From Allodiplogaster sudhausi (taxonomy: Eukaryota > Nematoda > Chromadorea > Rhabditida > Diplogasteridae), in NCBI GenBank assembly GCA_945643635.1, contig CALZFC010000001.1, forward strand, positions 4,425,501-4,489,500: DNA of 64,000 nucleotides. The letters are read 5' to 3'. The first letter of the stretch is position 1. The number at the start of each line of letters is the position of its first letter. Shown here piece after piece: positions 36,491-46,772 of this stretch. The notes under the pieces were generated by a model, which searched no databases, was not told the origin of the DNA, and was given only the letters and a program-made list of their open reading frames with translations. The translations under genes and the position numbers were made by a program.

Positions 36491-36679
36491 TTCCCTGTCG
36501 GGATCCAAAAGTTAAAAAGCAGTTCACTGAATAATTAAGAAATATGGTCTATTCGCAGTTCTAGAAAGTTTAAAACATTTTAGTCTACTTGTTCAGAGCT
36601 GAAGAACGCAGAATATGGCAACCAAAAATTGGTTCAGACAGTTTCGAGAAATTAATTTTTTTTAATATCATTTTGGCCT

Positions 36680-36990
36680 CTTTTCTGCTCATATTGATAG
36701 AAATGATTCGCAGTTTCAAGTTGCGCGCGTTAAAACTCTTTTGCACGCTTTTACTACCGAAAAAAAAGGAAGATAAACATCGGTTTTGAACACAGTGCAC
36801 TGCATGGGGCAGAATCTTGTATTGAATATATGTACATATGTATAAGAAAGTATATATGACAAAATGCGGATCTGTCAGTTTTTTGCGCGATGGCCATTGG
36901 ATAATCGATACTGCCATTCGTATGGACCCGGTATTCAGATGTAACGGATGTATGTTGTAGAGAATTGTGTTGCGTACTGTGCAGTATTAT
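36680..36990 (+). repeat. Diverged fragment of the large palindrome family
   Basis: Follows 12515-12810 in order: GCGCGCGT, CTTTTGCACGCTTTTACTACC, CATCGGTTTTGA, AAAATGCGGATCT, GGATGTATGTTGTAGAGAAT. Only part of one arm survives. Confidence 0.65.
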
Positions 36991-37153
36991 TAGGTTTTTT
37001 TTTCTTCTCCTTCGTCACCTATATTTCTCACAGCGCCCCTCTCTATTCTTCCCGGGATTCTAAGTAATTCCCTTACCGTGAGTCACTTTCAACCCTGGGC
37101 ACCATTGTAATGTTTTAAAAGTGTAATTGAGTTGTGTAAGGACTCATCTGTCC

Positions 37154-37225
37154 GGTCTTGTGGTGTAGAGGTTATCACGTCTGCTTTACACGCAGAAGAT
37201 CGCCGGTTCGAGCCCGGCCAGGACC
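37154..37225 (+). tRNA. tRNA-Val (anticodon TAC)
   Basis: 72 nt without intron. The acceptor strands GGTCTTG and CAGGACC pair over 7 bp with one G-U. Then come a D arm (GTGTAGAGGTTATCAC), an anticodon stem TCTGC/GCAGA with loop TTTACAC (anticodon TAC), and a T arm GCCGG-TTCGAGC-CCGGC. It contains intact A and B boxes and is followed by a T-run. This is the only fully foldable tRNA gene in the window. Confidence 0.96.
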
Positions 37226-38389
37226 TTTGCTTTTCCTTTACATTTCAGATTCTCACAAAACTGCTATGAACAATCGAATAAAAGTAAATGGTTTTGGTTT
37301 TCTTTCTTATTTTCCTTAAAAGTTGATTTAAAAAAAGTAATGAATTTTTACGGTTGCTTCTTTATGTCCAACGTGAATTGTCGCTTGCATCATTCTTTGT
37401 CCACTGTTGATCTACATTAAAGATACTTTAGTTCATACGGTGATGAGGGGTAGGGGAGTGGGTTGATTGAGAAGATTACGAGCGAAAGGTGGAGATCCAA
37501 GTCATCTAGGCGTCCCGTTGACATTCCGATATGTTTGTAAACTCGAGGAGTACATGAAAAAGGAGACAAAAGGGTTGTATACAAGTATGGAATCCGTAGC
37601 AATAAAAGAAATAAGAATGAAAATAATCCCAGTCCAACTATCGATACTTCTTTTGAATTCATGAAATCGCGGCGCGAGGAGAATCAATAAAAAGAAGATG
37701 AATGACGACGACAAATGAACAAGGAATTGTTTTAATTTCAGTACAATCTTTGATTATAGCCGCCCCCGTAGGAGACAATGAGCCCGGAAGAGAGAAATGA
37801 AAGTTAAAAAGATGAGAGTCGTATTCGATGAGTTCTTTGCTTATGCAAGCAACTCTGCCACAGATTCGCAATTATTATTAGAAGCCTCTACATTAAAGGA
37901 GATCTCTGGCGAATAAATAATTTCCTATTTTTTGCATTATTTTGGCTATATTGTTCTATAAAATTCGATTACAATTGTCCCGAGCTCACAAAAATCCCTC
38001 TACCCTGAGCAAATTAACAGTATTCTCTAATTTGAATTCTCGAATATTAAAAAAAAAATTTGGCAGAGCACTGACGTAACGATAACAAGCAATGACGCAA
38101 AAGCTGAACTCAAGAATGTCCCCTCTTAGCTTCCTCCCTTCTTTCCATCACGTATATACTACTACTACTACTATACTTGACTTTCTCGATCTCTCCGCAG
38201 CTCGTGTTTTCTTTATGTCTTCCAAAGCTCCTGTTTATGAGCTCTACTATTCCTGATTGGATACATACCTTATGCATTTCTAATACTCACACATGGATGA
38301 TGATACATGTATGTAAATATGTAAAATGTGGATGCATAAAATCTGATATACATATGTACATCAAGGAAGCTGTTGAATGAACCCCACCT
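37226..38389. other. Intergenic, no gene seen
   Basis: Apart from the T-run terminator, no coding region or RNA is supported. Confidence 0.4.
37231..37234 (+). terminator. Pol III terminator of tRNA-Val
   Basis: TTTT starts five bases after the mature tRNA end. Confidence 0.7.
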
Positions 38390-38960
38390 GGATGTCACTT
38401 TACAATATATGCTGATGATGTTATGCTGTGTAAATTGAACGATGAACGGATCCTTCAGTGTGCTTTGGATGCCATTGATGTCAGGTCTCGTAAATGGGGA
38501 CGTATCGTCTCGATTGACATGACTTAATCATGCCGATTATGCGCCATGCTCCCCTTAGTTTCAATTACGAGAATTAACATTTCCTGTTGTGTATTCTTTT
38601 AGAGATGTAGGCATCACATATGGCACCGAACTTTCACCTAGCAAACATATTCAGATTTTACTAGGTGTACATTCATCCTACGCTCCGTTAGAACTCGAAA
38701 TCTTACTGTCTAATATAAGAGTATGGAACCTATCAAGTCCGTTGAAAAATTGCAGTGTAGCTTTACTCGCTATCTTTCTAAAAGTGTAGATATCCTTGCA
38801 CCGTACAACCAACGGTTGAAGTCCCTCATCCCTACATGTTAATCATCTGGTCATCACTTTTAAAGTTATGCGTAATATTACGCCAATTGACCTATCTCGC
38901 TTCTTCTCCTTTCGTTCGCAATACTCTATTCTTATATTGTCTTACGATTTCCCTTCCTCC
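38390..38960 (+). pseudogene. Degenerate LINE reverse transcriptase fragment
   Basis: The translation around 38400-38430 gives TIYADDVMLCKLNDERILQC, the RT YADD active-site block. A weak match then continues with several stops to the thumb and C-terminal region (EKLQCSFTRYLSKSVDILAP, then YNQRLKSL). It resembles the LINE at 39998-44197, but in the opposite orientation and much older. Confidence 0.7.
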
Positions 38961-39997
38961 TACCTGATCTTGTTGTGAGGTATACGTGTAGTTTGACACA
39001 AGGTCGGAAACCCGGTTCAGTACTTTAAAAATCTGATTAGTGAACACTATGCAAAAACGCTAATACATTCACACTTTTGTGAAAGACTGCAAGTGCCCTT
39101 AGTAGAACCTAAAGGAGAAAACTGTATGCAGATTCGAATTGCCGCGTGCACTATGGGAGTGAATGTGCATAAAGTGATAGGCTGGCACGTCACCTACTTT
39201 AGGCGTAAACAGGTTCCGACTACGTCAGTTTCGACGGTACTACAACCCTTAAATAGTATAAAACATGGACTTCGAACAATTTCGTAAGAATATCAGTAGT
39301 AAAACAACACGTTTATACAATATGATATTTTGCTAGACACCGAATGTTCTCAGCAATGACGAGCCACCATAATTATGGCTGTGAACCAAGGCAGGTGCGA
39401 TATTTAAACGGCTGCGTCCCAGCGCACTCTCATTCTCAAGTGCTCTTGAGAATTCAGAATTCAAGAGGCCGGGTCTTTTGTAAGAGTTGCAATTTCTTTC
39501 CGTATTTTCATAACGGATTAAGGAAGCTTTCTAATTACCGCGGCCCATCGCGTGCTTATACGCGAGAGCTATGCACATATTTTCACGCAGCTGGTTTATG
39601 TGAACTGCGAAATAGCGTGCGAGATACTGCATTAACTATTTGTCGGTGATCGTACCACATTAAGCAAATATTTTTGAAGGTCGCCAAATTCTACACACGA
39701 AGGGCAGTTTAATTCCTACCTGTTCTTTTGCAGACAAATAGAAAACGGCGTCGTGAAAAGAGCACATGATAATGAGTGTGCGAAAGACGTGGCAAATATA
39801 TTGGGAACTTTCATTACATATTATCTTACATGCCATTCTATTAACGTGCAAGTTTGGCTATCCACATTGAATTTTGAATTTTCTTTATCGCATTGACTGA
39901 GAAGGTAAAAGTAAGAAACAGTGTAAGTCTAAACGGACAACACGCTGTCAAGCAATTGGGGAAAGAAAGTGGAAAAAAAGAGAAGTAGAAAAAGAAT
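38961..39997. other. Intergenic and LINE 3' flank
   Basis: No gene supported. The LINE 3' end probably lies near 39880-39997. Confidence 0.4.
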
Positions 39998-42800
39998 TCA
40001 GATACATAAATTGGCACAACTGCTACGAAAAGATGAAAGTGAAAGGGAGGATACTTGCTGCTTTAGTAAGGAGTTCCAAGGACGGACAATACGGTAAGAG
40101 AGACAAGCACGTCTGGAGCGGAGAGAGCGAAATGGAGGGAAAGAGAGCTTCAAAGAGTGTCCACGAAGATTGGAGGAATATCTAGAGGGCAAATGGAAAA
40201 AGCGAGTGGGATCAATTGGAGTGAGCTTTCGCATTATTTTAAGCGTGGTGACTAGATCTGTTACACGTCTGCGGTGTTCAAGAGATAAGAGTCCGAGGGA
40301 TTTCAACCGTTCATGATATGATAATGGGTTACCTACTCTTTTAAAAATGGATCTAGTATAACTACGCTGAACTTTTTCTAGCAGATTGACAAACATAGTG
40401 GAAGACGGGTTCCAAATCTCAGATGAAGAGTCTAATATAGGCAGTACATACACTTTGTAAAGACGAGAAAGAATAGAGAGATTTCTAGTTTTAAACGAGC
40501 GAAGAATATAAGAACATCTAGCTGACGCCTTTCTAGCAATTGCACGGATATGATCATTAAGGCAGAGATCAGAATCGTAAGTAATACCAAGGTCCTTGAA
40601 CGATGAGACGATTGGCAGGGAAACACCTCTAATAGAGAATGAGTAGGTAGGGTGGCTTCCAATAGTCATTATGACAGTCTTATCAAGAGATATTGTGAGA
40701 CCCCATTTAATAGCCCAGGAATCCACAGAATCTAGAGCAGATTGTAAGAGAGATGCATTGTTGTAGGTATAAAGCTTGACATCATCGGCTAAATAGTATA
40801 ATTACAGCCAGAGGGGATACAGTCAACAATGTCATTGATATAAATCAGAAACAATAGAGGACCTAGGCATGTACCTTGGTTAACTCCGCTATGTATGGAA
40901 TAGGTAGGTGAGACAGCCTCATCAACAACAACTGACTGCATTCTATTAGAGAGAAACGAATCGAGAAATCGAAGCAGGCTCCCTGATATACCAACCTTAG
41001 AAAGCTTAAAAAGGAGGTGCTGACGAGGAACTGAGTCAAATGCCTTGCTAAAGTCTATATACGCAACACTAATGTAGTTATTGGAATCTAAGATAGAGTG
41101 CCAATCATTAAGGGTAGTGAGCAGAGCAGTTGAAACGGAATGTTTTGGCCGGAAGCCAAACTGATAGGAAGAGATGATGGAATTCTCTTCTAGATAGCAA
41201 AATATTCTACGGGCGATCAAACGTTCCATAACCTTAGACAGAGAACATGTTAGAGATATGGGACGATAATTGGAACAATCCTGACGAGAACCTTTTCGTT
41301 TATAAACAGGGCGAATCAAGGCGTGGGACCAAACAAGTGGAATAGTACCATGCATCATAATTCGGCTGAAGAGAATAGTGAGAGGAGCAGTAAGAGAGGC
41401 AGCCGCCTTCTTAAGAAATATATATGGGATGCGATCGGGAGAGGTAGAATTACGGTTTGGCAACTTAGAAAGGGCTCTGTAAATTTGGTCGGAGGAAAAT
41501 TCAACATAATCAAGACCAGAAAAACTAGGCGAAGGAACATCACTTGGCGGAGGGGGAGAGACACAGAGAGAGTCGAAACAATGCTGAAAATAATTAGCGA
41601 AAGCCTGAGCCTTATCGGCAGCATTCGTGCAGAGACCGGAGGGGGAACTAAGTGGTCCAATTTGGGAGTTCTCCTTAATACATCCATTCGAATAACGATA
41701 AAATAGTCGCATGTTACCCTTGGAAGAAATGCGAGTCTCTAATTGTCTCCTATAGCTGTAGAGGGTTTTCTTAAATTTTCTAGAGGCTTGCAAGAAAGGA
41801 GAGAGACCTAACAAAAACCTTTGGCTGTAAAGATGGTCACATTTACGTGCTAATCTTTGGACACAAGTGGGGAACTTAGGATGTGATCTTGTTATAATGC
41901 GAGATGGAACAAAATTATCTATGGCATGGTGAACCTTTTCTAAAAAGGCCGAATAGAGAGGGTCAATATCGCTGATAGAGTTCAACAAAATGGACCAATT
42001 GATCGAGGACAGAAATAGATTGACACGTTTCCAATCCGTGTTCTTAAAATCACGTACGACGAAAGATGAAGGAGTGGGGAGAGATGGAAAAGAAGCAGAG
42101 AAAGAGACAATCGAGTGGTCTAGGGAAGGGAGAGGGGCCAGGACATCGCAGTGACCGACGATAGAATTATCGGTCGACAGAACAAGATCAAGAAGCGATA
42201 ACTGTCTTGTAGGTGAGGCCACATGTTGAGTGAGTGCGTGTGCATAACAAAGAGAAAGTAGAGAATCAGAGGACGGAGAGAGGGCGGAAGAGGCAGAGGA
42301 TGAGAGAGAATTGTACGCTTTCCAGTCAATTTCAGGACAGTTAAGATCTCCTACAATGATATGATTAAAATTTCCCGTATCTAAGATAGAGTTGTGAATA
42401 ACATCTAAGCAGGCATCAAAGTCACTTAAAGGGCATGAGGGGCTCCTATAAGTGCAGTGAAACACGGTAGTAAACGAGTCAAAAGTAATTGCAACAGAGA
42501 CTAGTTGGCAGTAAATGCCAAAGGACATAGAGTGAACTAGATAAGATGCCAAGTAAGATTCTATTAGAATACAGACGCCACCCCCAAAATTATCGCATAT
42601 TCTATCAGTTCGATAAACATTAAAATTTGAGTTGAGAGAAAGCATTGCGTCGGAAACAGAATCGGGGGTTGCCCAGGTTTCAGTAAGAAAAAGTACGTTA
42701 ATCTTATTGCGAGCGCAAAAGTGATCTAGCAAGGGAATTTTTCTACCAACTGATCTAATATTGATAAGAGCACATGATAAGGAAGAACTTTTGGGAAAAG
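39998..42800 (-). pseudogene. LINE ORF2: endonuclease-reverse transcriptase, one frameshift
   Basis: The frame opens upstream of 42732 with SCALINIRSVGRKIPLLDHF, the usual endonuclease start. Then come LFLTETWATPDSV, YRSPSCPLSDFD, HIIVGDLNCPEIDW and a terminal LDHSIVSFSA (catalytic E, D/N and H boxes visible). The RT part has KRKGSRQDCSNYRPISLTCS, YIDFSKAFDSVPRQHLLFKL and HSGVN-QGTCLGPLLFLIYIN. At about 40795-40800 the frame meets TAG. A shift of one base restores YYLADDVKLYTYN and then the thumb and C-terminal region to the TGA at 39998. The active-site aspartates are present, so the copy would be active but for this indel. Confidence 0.9.
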
Positions 42801-42837
42801 AAGAAGAGCGGAAGGAGGAGGCTGAATGGGGAGCTAC

Positions 42838-43920
42838 CTAGTTAGATATAATGGGGATAGACTGTGGATTTGGCTGACTGCTTGACGGAGAGAGAGCACT
42901 CGGGTCTGCCATCTGCTGCTCTGACGGCGAGCCCGTGATCGACTCGAGCGCGTTGAACCGGCCCAGCTTGACTCGCCCGTGTTGCTCTCGGCCGTCGTGG
43001 CTCCGCTTGCTGGTGCTGCTGCTGCCTCTGGTTCCACCACGCCGCCGGGTGACTGAACGGCCACCTCGCGTCGACCTGGAAGCGGTAGGGGGGCGCGGCT
43101 GCCCCTCTTGCTGCTGGCGCCTCTCGAGTGCAGCTCTGCTGCGCGGCGGTAGCTCTCTCGGGTTGCGGAGACGGCAGATGCGTAGATCACGCACGATGAA
43201 CTCGAGTCGACCAGCGGCTGCATTGCGGCGACCGCAGTCTCGCCTCAGGTCCGCGTCGTACTCGAGCTGCTGCTGGGTGTAGTCCGGCCGGGCATAGATG
43301 TGAGGAGTGGTGGCGATGAGAGGGAGGCAGCGACTCTCTTTGACATGAGAGAGGAAGTGGTCTCGCATCTTCTGATCCGAGAATTGGATCTTAAGCGGCC
43401 GGGGACGTGAAGAGTTCGCCGGGCAAGTGGGCGGATGGCGGTGACAGGTGACGCCGACGAGAGTCGAGGCGTCGGGCGAGAGGAGAGGACGGAGAGCTTC
43501 AGTCTGCGAGCAGCGCAGGATCGAGACAAGAGTGGAGCGGTCACTCTCGGCTGTCTCCTCTTCGTTGTTCTTCTCGTCGAGGCCGATGATAACGGCGCGA
43601 GTGGCCTTGTCCCTGATGAGCGGCTCCGATTCCATTGTGCGTGCCACGGCCGATGCCACGGCGGCGTAGGAGAGAGGGCCAGTAGAGGACGGATGTGACT
43701 GGGGGGAGGAGACGATGTTCACCAGGCACTCGGTAAGGCGGTCGAATGACTCGGTAAAGCGAGCCACGAGAAGGGAATTCTGCTCATTCAGCGAGAAGCG
43801 GAAGGCATCGAGCTTCTTGTCGAGAGTGGCGAGTACGGCTTCGGTGACTCGCTCGGCGATGACGCTGACGAGGTCGGGGGATAGAGTTGAGGAGGAGGGT
43901 TGATTCTTGGTTTTGCCCAT
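42838..43920 (-). CDS. LINE ORF1 protein
   Basis: 361 residues from MGKTKNQPSSSTL. It has an N-terminal helical region with heptad-like spacing (about residues 15-60), then a central fold (RAVIIGLDEKNNEEET, LKIQFSDQKMRDHFLSHVKE, YARPDYTQQQLEYDADLRRD) of the kind seen in LINE ORF1 RNA-binding proteins. The tail is low-complexity and rich in Arg, Gln and Ser. The frame stays open upstream through the 17-mer array to 44160, but that is a by-product of the repeat. No CCHC knuckle seen. It probably binds element RNA as a chaperone. Confidence 0.8.
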   Translation of the reverse strand: MGKTKNQPSSSTLSPDLVSVIAERVTEAVLATLDKKLDAFRFSLNEQNSLLVARFTESFDRLTECLVNIVSSPQSHPSSTGPLSYAAVASAVARTMESEPLIRDKATRAVIIGLDEKNNEEETAESDRSTLVSILRCSQTEALRPLLSPDASTLVGVTCHRHPPTCPANSSRPRPLKIQFSDQKMRDHFLSHVKESRCLPLIATTPHIYARPDYTQQQLEYDADLRRDCGRRNAAAGRLEFIVRDLRICRLRNPRELPPRSRAALERRQQQEGQPRPPTASRSTRGGRSVTRRRGGTRGSSSTSKRSHDGREQHGRVKLGRFNALESITGSPSEQQMADPSALSPSSSQPNPQSIPIISN

Positions 43921-43960
43921 TTGGTGAGAGATGCGATGAGATAGCAGCCACCTCTCACCT

Positions 43961-44197
43961 GAGCTGGATGCACGTATGAGCTGGATGCACGTATGAGCTG
44001 GATGCACGTATGAGCTGGATGCACGTATGAGCTGGATGCACGTATGAGCTGGATGCACGTATGAGCTGGATGCACGTATGAGCTGGATGCACGTATGAGC
44101 TGGATGCACGTATGGCCTGGATGCACGTATGAGCTGGATGCACGTATGAGCTGGATGCACGTATGAGCTGGATGCACGTATGAGCTGGATGCACGTA
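43961..44197 (-). repeat. 17-bp tandem array, about 14 copies, at LINE 5' end
   Basis: The unit on the plus strand is GAGCTGGATGCACGTAT, starting at 43961 and every 17 bases to 44182. The last copy is one base short, and one copy (44114) has GCCTGG for GAGCTGG. It lies immediately upstream of ORF1 on the minus strand, where a LINE promoter is expected. Confidence 0.97.
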
Positions 44198-44479
44198 AAA
44201 TTTTGGCAACGCTGTCATTAACACAAAAATTTGCAAAGAAGATTTTTGTGATTGTTGAACTAAATTTTGAATTTAACTGATGCAATAACAATGACAACCT
44301 ATTGTTGTGACTTAGGTTCAGAAGCCAAAGCGTGAGGATCCGAGTAATAATGGCAAGTAAAAATTTTTGGCAACGCTGTCTTACACTTCGTTCTGGCTTA
44401 CTATGAACCTTTTTCTCTCAAACTCAGACCTTTGAAGACGCTGCAAATCTGTTCCTTCCTTCATCCAAAGCGAAAAGGA
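44198..44479. repeat. Spacer with a repeated TTTTGGCAACGCTGTC
   Basis: The 16-mer occurs at about 44203 and again at about 44365 in the same orientation, each after an AT run. One copy touches the end of the LINE 5' array. Confidence 0.6.
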
Positions 44480-46772
44480 ATGGTTTTAACGAACGAGTTT
44501 CTGGTAAGATCAAAATCTACAATATATATATTTTTAATAGTTTTTAAAAAACTATTTAGAAATCAATGTTTCTCTACTGCGCGCCAATTACTATATCCGT
44601 AACTGTGGCCATTTCGTTGCCGAGCTTTGCGATCGCAACAGTTGTCTATCGTCGCATTCTCAAGGACCAAGCCTTCGCAGTGTTCGACACCATTAAGCTC
44701 ATCGTATATTGTGGCATTGTGGTTGGTATAGATTTAGAAAGTTATTGCGGACGGTTGGGCGGAGCCATGTACATACATACTATGTCTGTAATTCTCACCT
44801 CCAGGACATGGTCGCCTGGCTAATGAACTTGGTGACCATACAACTAAGCGATTTTGCCTTCTCGGCCCCATTCTATCAGTTTCTAAATGACATCTACGCC
44901 TCTGGGGTATTAAATGGTCTCGGTCATTATGCACAGGTAAAACTTTTCCCAATCTCCTAATTAACCATATTTTTGTTTTAAAAAAAATAATTTTTTTTCG
45001 TGCGCTCTCAATTGTTATGTCCCTGATGATTTCCAGGGAATGCAACTGCAGGGCCTCTTTCTCATCGCATTCAGTAGAGCGCTCAGTCTCATAAGGCCTA
45101 CGCTCTCCAAAGAGGTCCTTATTTTGCATCTAAATTGCATTTTTTTAATACATAAAACCCTAAATGCGGAGTAGGGCCGTTGTCATTGCTATTGTTTTAC
45201 AATCTCTCCTACCGTCTCACTCTCAGCATCGAAGAAGCGTCTTTCGTGGATGCGTCGTGGCTCTCTTCGTACTTCCGTTTCTCTTCTGCTTCCCGAATGG
45301 CTTCGTTGGTTTCCAGTATGTCTGCGTCATTTCGCCCCTCAATGACACTGTCTGCTTGCCGAAGACACTTGACGATCAGAATGTTGGAAAAATGTTTTCG
45401 CAATTTGATGCATTTTTTCAAAACACATTTTACATAAATTTATTGAACAAACTACAAATATACAAACCATGCCTAGATTGAATGTTTCTCAACAGCAAGC
45501 TTCGAATGTCGCTTTCTTCATATTCTTAGAACCAAAACATGGTCACCAGCCAAATTGCGTTTGTCAGTCTTAAAAAAACCTATTTTTTAGTTTCAAGAAA
45601 TGGCCGAGGCAGTCTACCTCGCTGGCTTGAACATCTTGACACTTTTGCTGAATCTCTACTTGCTGATTGTCGCTTCCAGAGAAATGCGAAAAATTCATTC
45701 GGTAGCTTATATAAATTGGATTTTAAAAAAGTGGAAATAATATCACAGGCGTTCCTGGGGATCAGTTCTGAATTGCGTTAATCGAATTATTCTCTCTCTC
45801 TCTCTATCAAGTTTCTAGGTTAAAAAAATATTTTCACATTGTAAATAATTGCTTTTAGCGAGTTATTCTCTGTTGCGCTATATCAACTTGCTAGTTCTTT
45901 TTTTACATATGTACATATGTAGTGTTATTATTATCAAAATAAAATAGTTCTGAAAAGACTAAAATAACTAAATAGCTAACTTTGGACAACTTATTTTTTC
46001 AGGCTTCAAAGACGAATTTCGAGCAAGGTCTCATTGTTATGTCCGCCGCTAGCTTCTCTACACAACTTTTCTACTTCTTTACACAGGTTAATGGAACCAA
46101 GTATGTTGTGATTTTACAGCAGTAGACTAAGGCTATTTTGAATACGCGCGCCCAAATATTTGGCTCCTTTTTGACTAGAGAGATGCGACATAGGACAGTG
46201 AGTAGACAAAGTTTGTAACACGAAGAAAAATGGTGCAAGCTTTCCGGAATCACGTTTTAGACAAGCGTGAATTGATCCAAGTTCAACAAACCATGTGTTG
46301 GGGCGATCACCGAAAACGTATGTACATAATACTTCAAATTACCGCTGCCCTTCTTGTTCACATTCGCAAGTGCTATTTTCACGCAGCGAGTTCGTGCCAT
46401 CTGCAAGATAGCGAGCGAGAATGAGAGTGAGTACTCACAGAGAATTCGAACCTTCATTAAATAGTTGCTTTTTTGAAGATCGCCTTCCTTTAACATTGAG
46501 TGAACAAGATTATATACAATATTGTTTCTCATACAATACAATTTGTTGGCTTTTCGACAAATTGGTTATTCCAAGTAATGTTCAATTTTCAACTTTGAAA
46601 ACGTTTTTAGATGTGCGCCAAGTACGGCTATTCGCACGATAGCTTTGGTGTGCTGGAGGTGCTCAACATCTTTATCGGATCGCCGATATCGTTTACGGTA
46701 GCATGCGTGTCGCCTTTCTGGTCAGCACTTGTAAAGTTTTCTCTCTCCCTCCCCCATTGCGAAAAATGTTGA
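44480..46772 (+). CDS. Serpentine chemoreceptor, Srv-like (Srg superfamily)
   Basis: Eight exons with consistent phase: 44480-44503, 44560-44721, 44805-44936, 45037-45114, 45227-45382, 45591-45701, 46003-46086, 46611 to about 46772; about 302 residues. Blocks: CAPITISVTVAISLPSFAI (TM1), LIVYCGIVDMVAWLMNLV (TM2, with the GIxD motif), LQGLFLIAFSRALSLIRPT (TM3 and the R-xx-SL loop), GCVVALFVLPFLFCFPN (TM4), EAVYLAGLNILTLLLNLYLL (TM5), NFEQGLIVMSAASFSTQLFY (TM6), GVLEVLNIFIGSPISFTVAC (TM7). The last exon could instead splice at 46733 (CTT-GTAAAG) into an unseen tail, so the 3' end is uncertain. The very short first exon is chosen because it gives an ATG and a perfect donor. Srv over Srg or Sru is a judgement. 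Confidence 0.83.

Larger units (their letters stand above)
39998..44197 (-). mobile_element. CR1/Jockey-like non-LTR retrotransposon, near full length
   Basis: The minus strand carries, in order, a tandem 17-mer array (44197-43961), ORF1 (43920-42838), and ORF2 with AP endonuclease, reverse transcriptase and C-terminal region (about 42800-39998). ORF2 follows ORF1 closely. One frameshift just before the RT active site is the only obvious lesion. Insertion boundaries are uncertain: AATTTTGAATTT occurs near both ends (about 39868 and 44262) and could be a target duplication, but it is AT-rich and not decisive. Family placement rests on APE-type endonuclease plus RT with a LADD box and a two-ORF structure. 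Confidence 0.88.

Noticed and set aside
39093..39649. Two plus-strand frames of 64 and 101 codons near the LINE
   Set aside because: No family resemblance, AT-context codon use, no splice logic.
42935..43698. Plus-strand open frames opposite LINE ORF1
   Set aside because: Antisense shadows of the GC-rich ORF1 coding strand; no homology and no independent start context.
43961..44160. N-terminal extension of LINE ORF1 into a HPAHTCIQLIRASSSY repeat protein
   Set aside because: A 17-bp repeat is open in all three frames by chance, and the MGKTKNQ start lies downstream; the repeat is more likely regulatory.
43961..44197. CRISPR-like array
   Set aside because: Units are contiguous with no spacers, and the sequence is eukaryotic.
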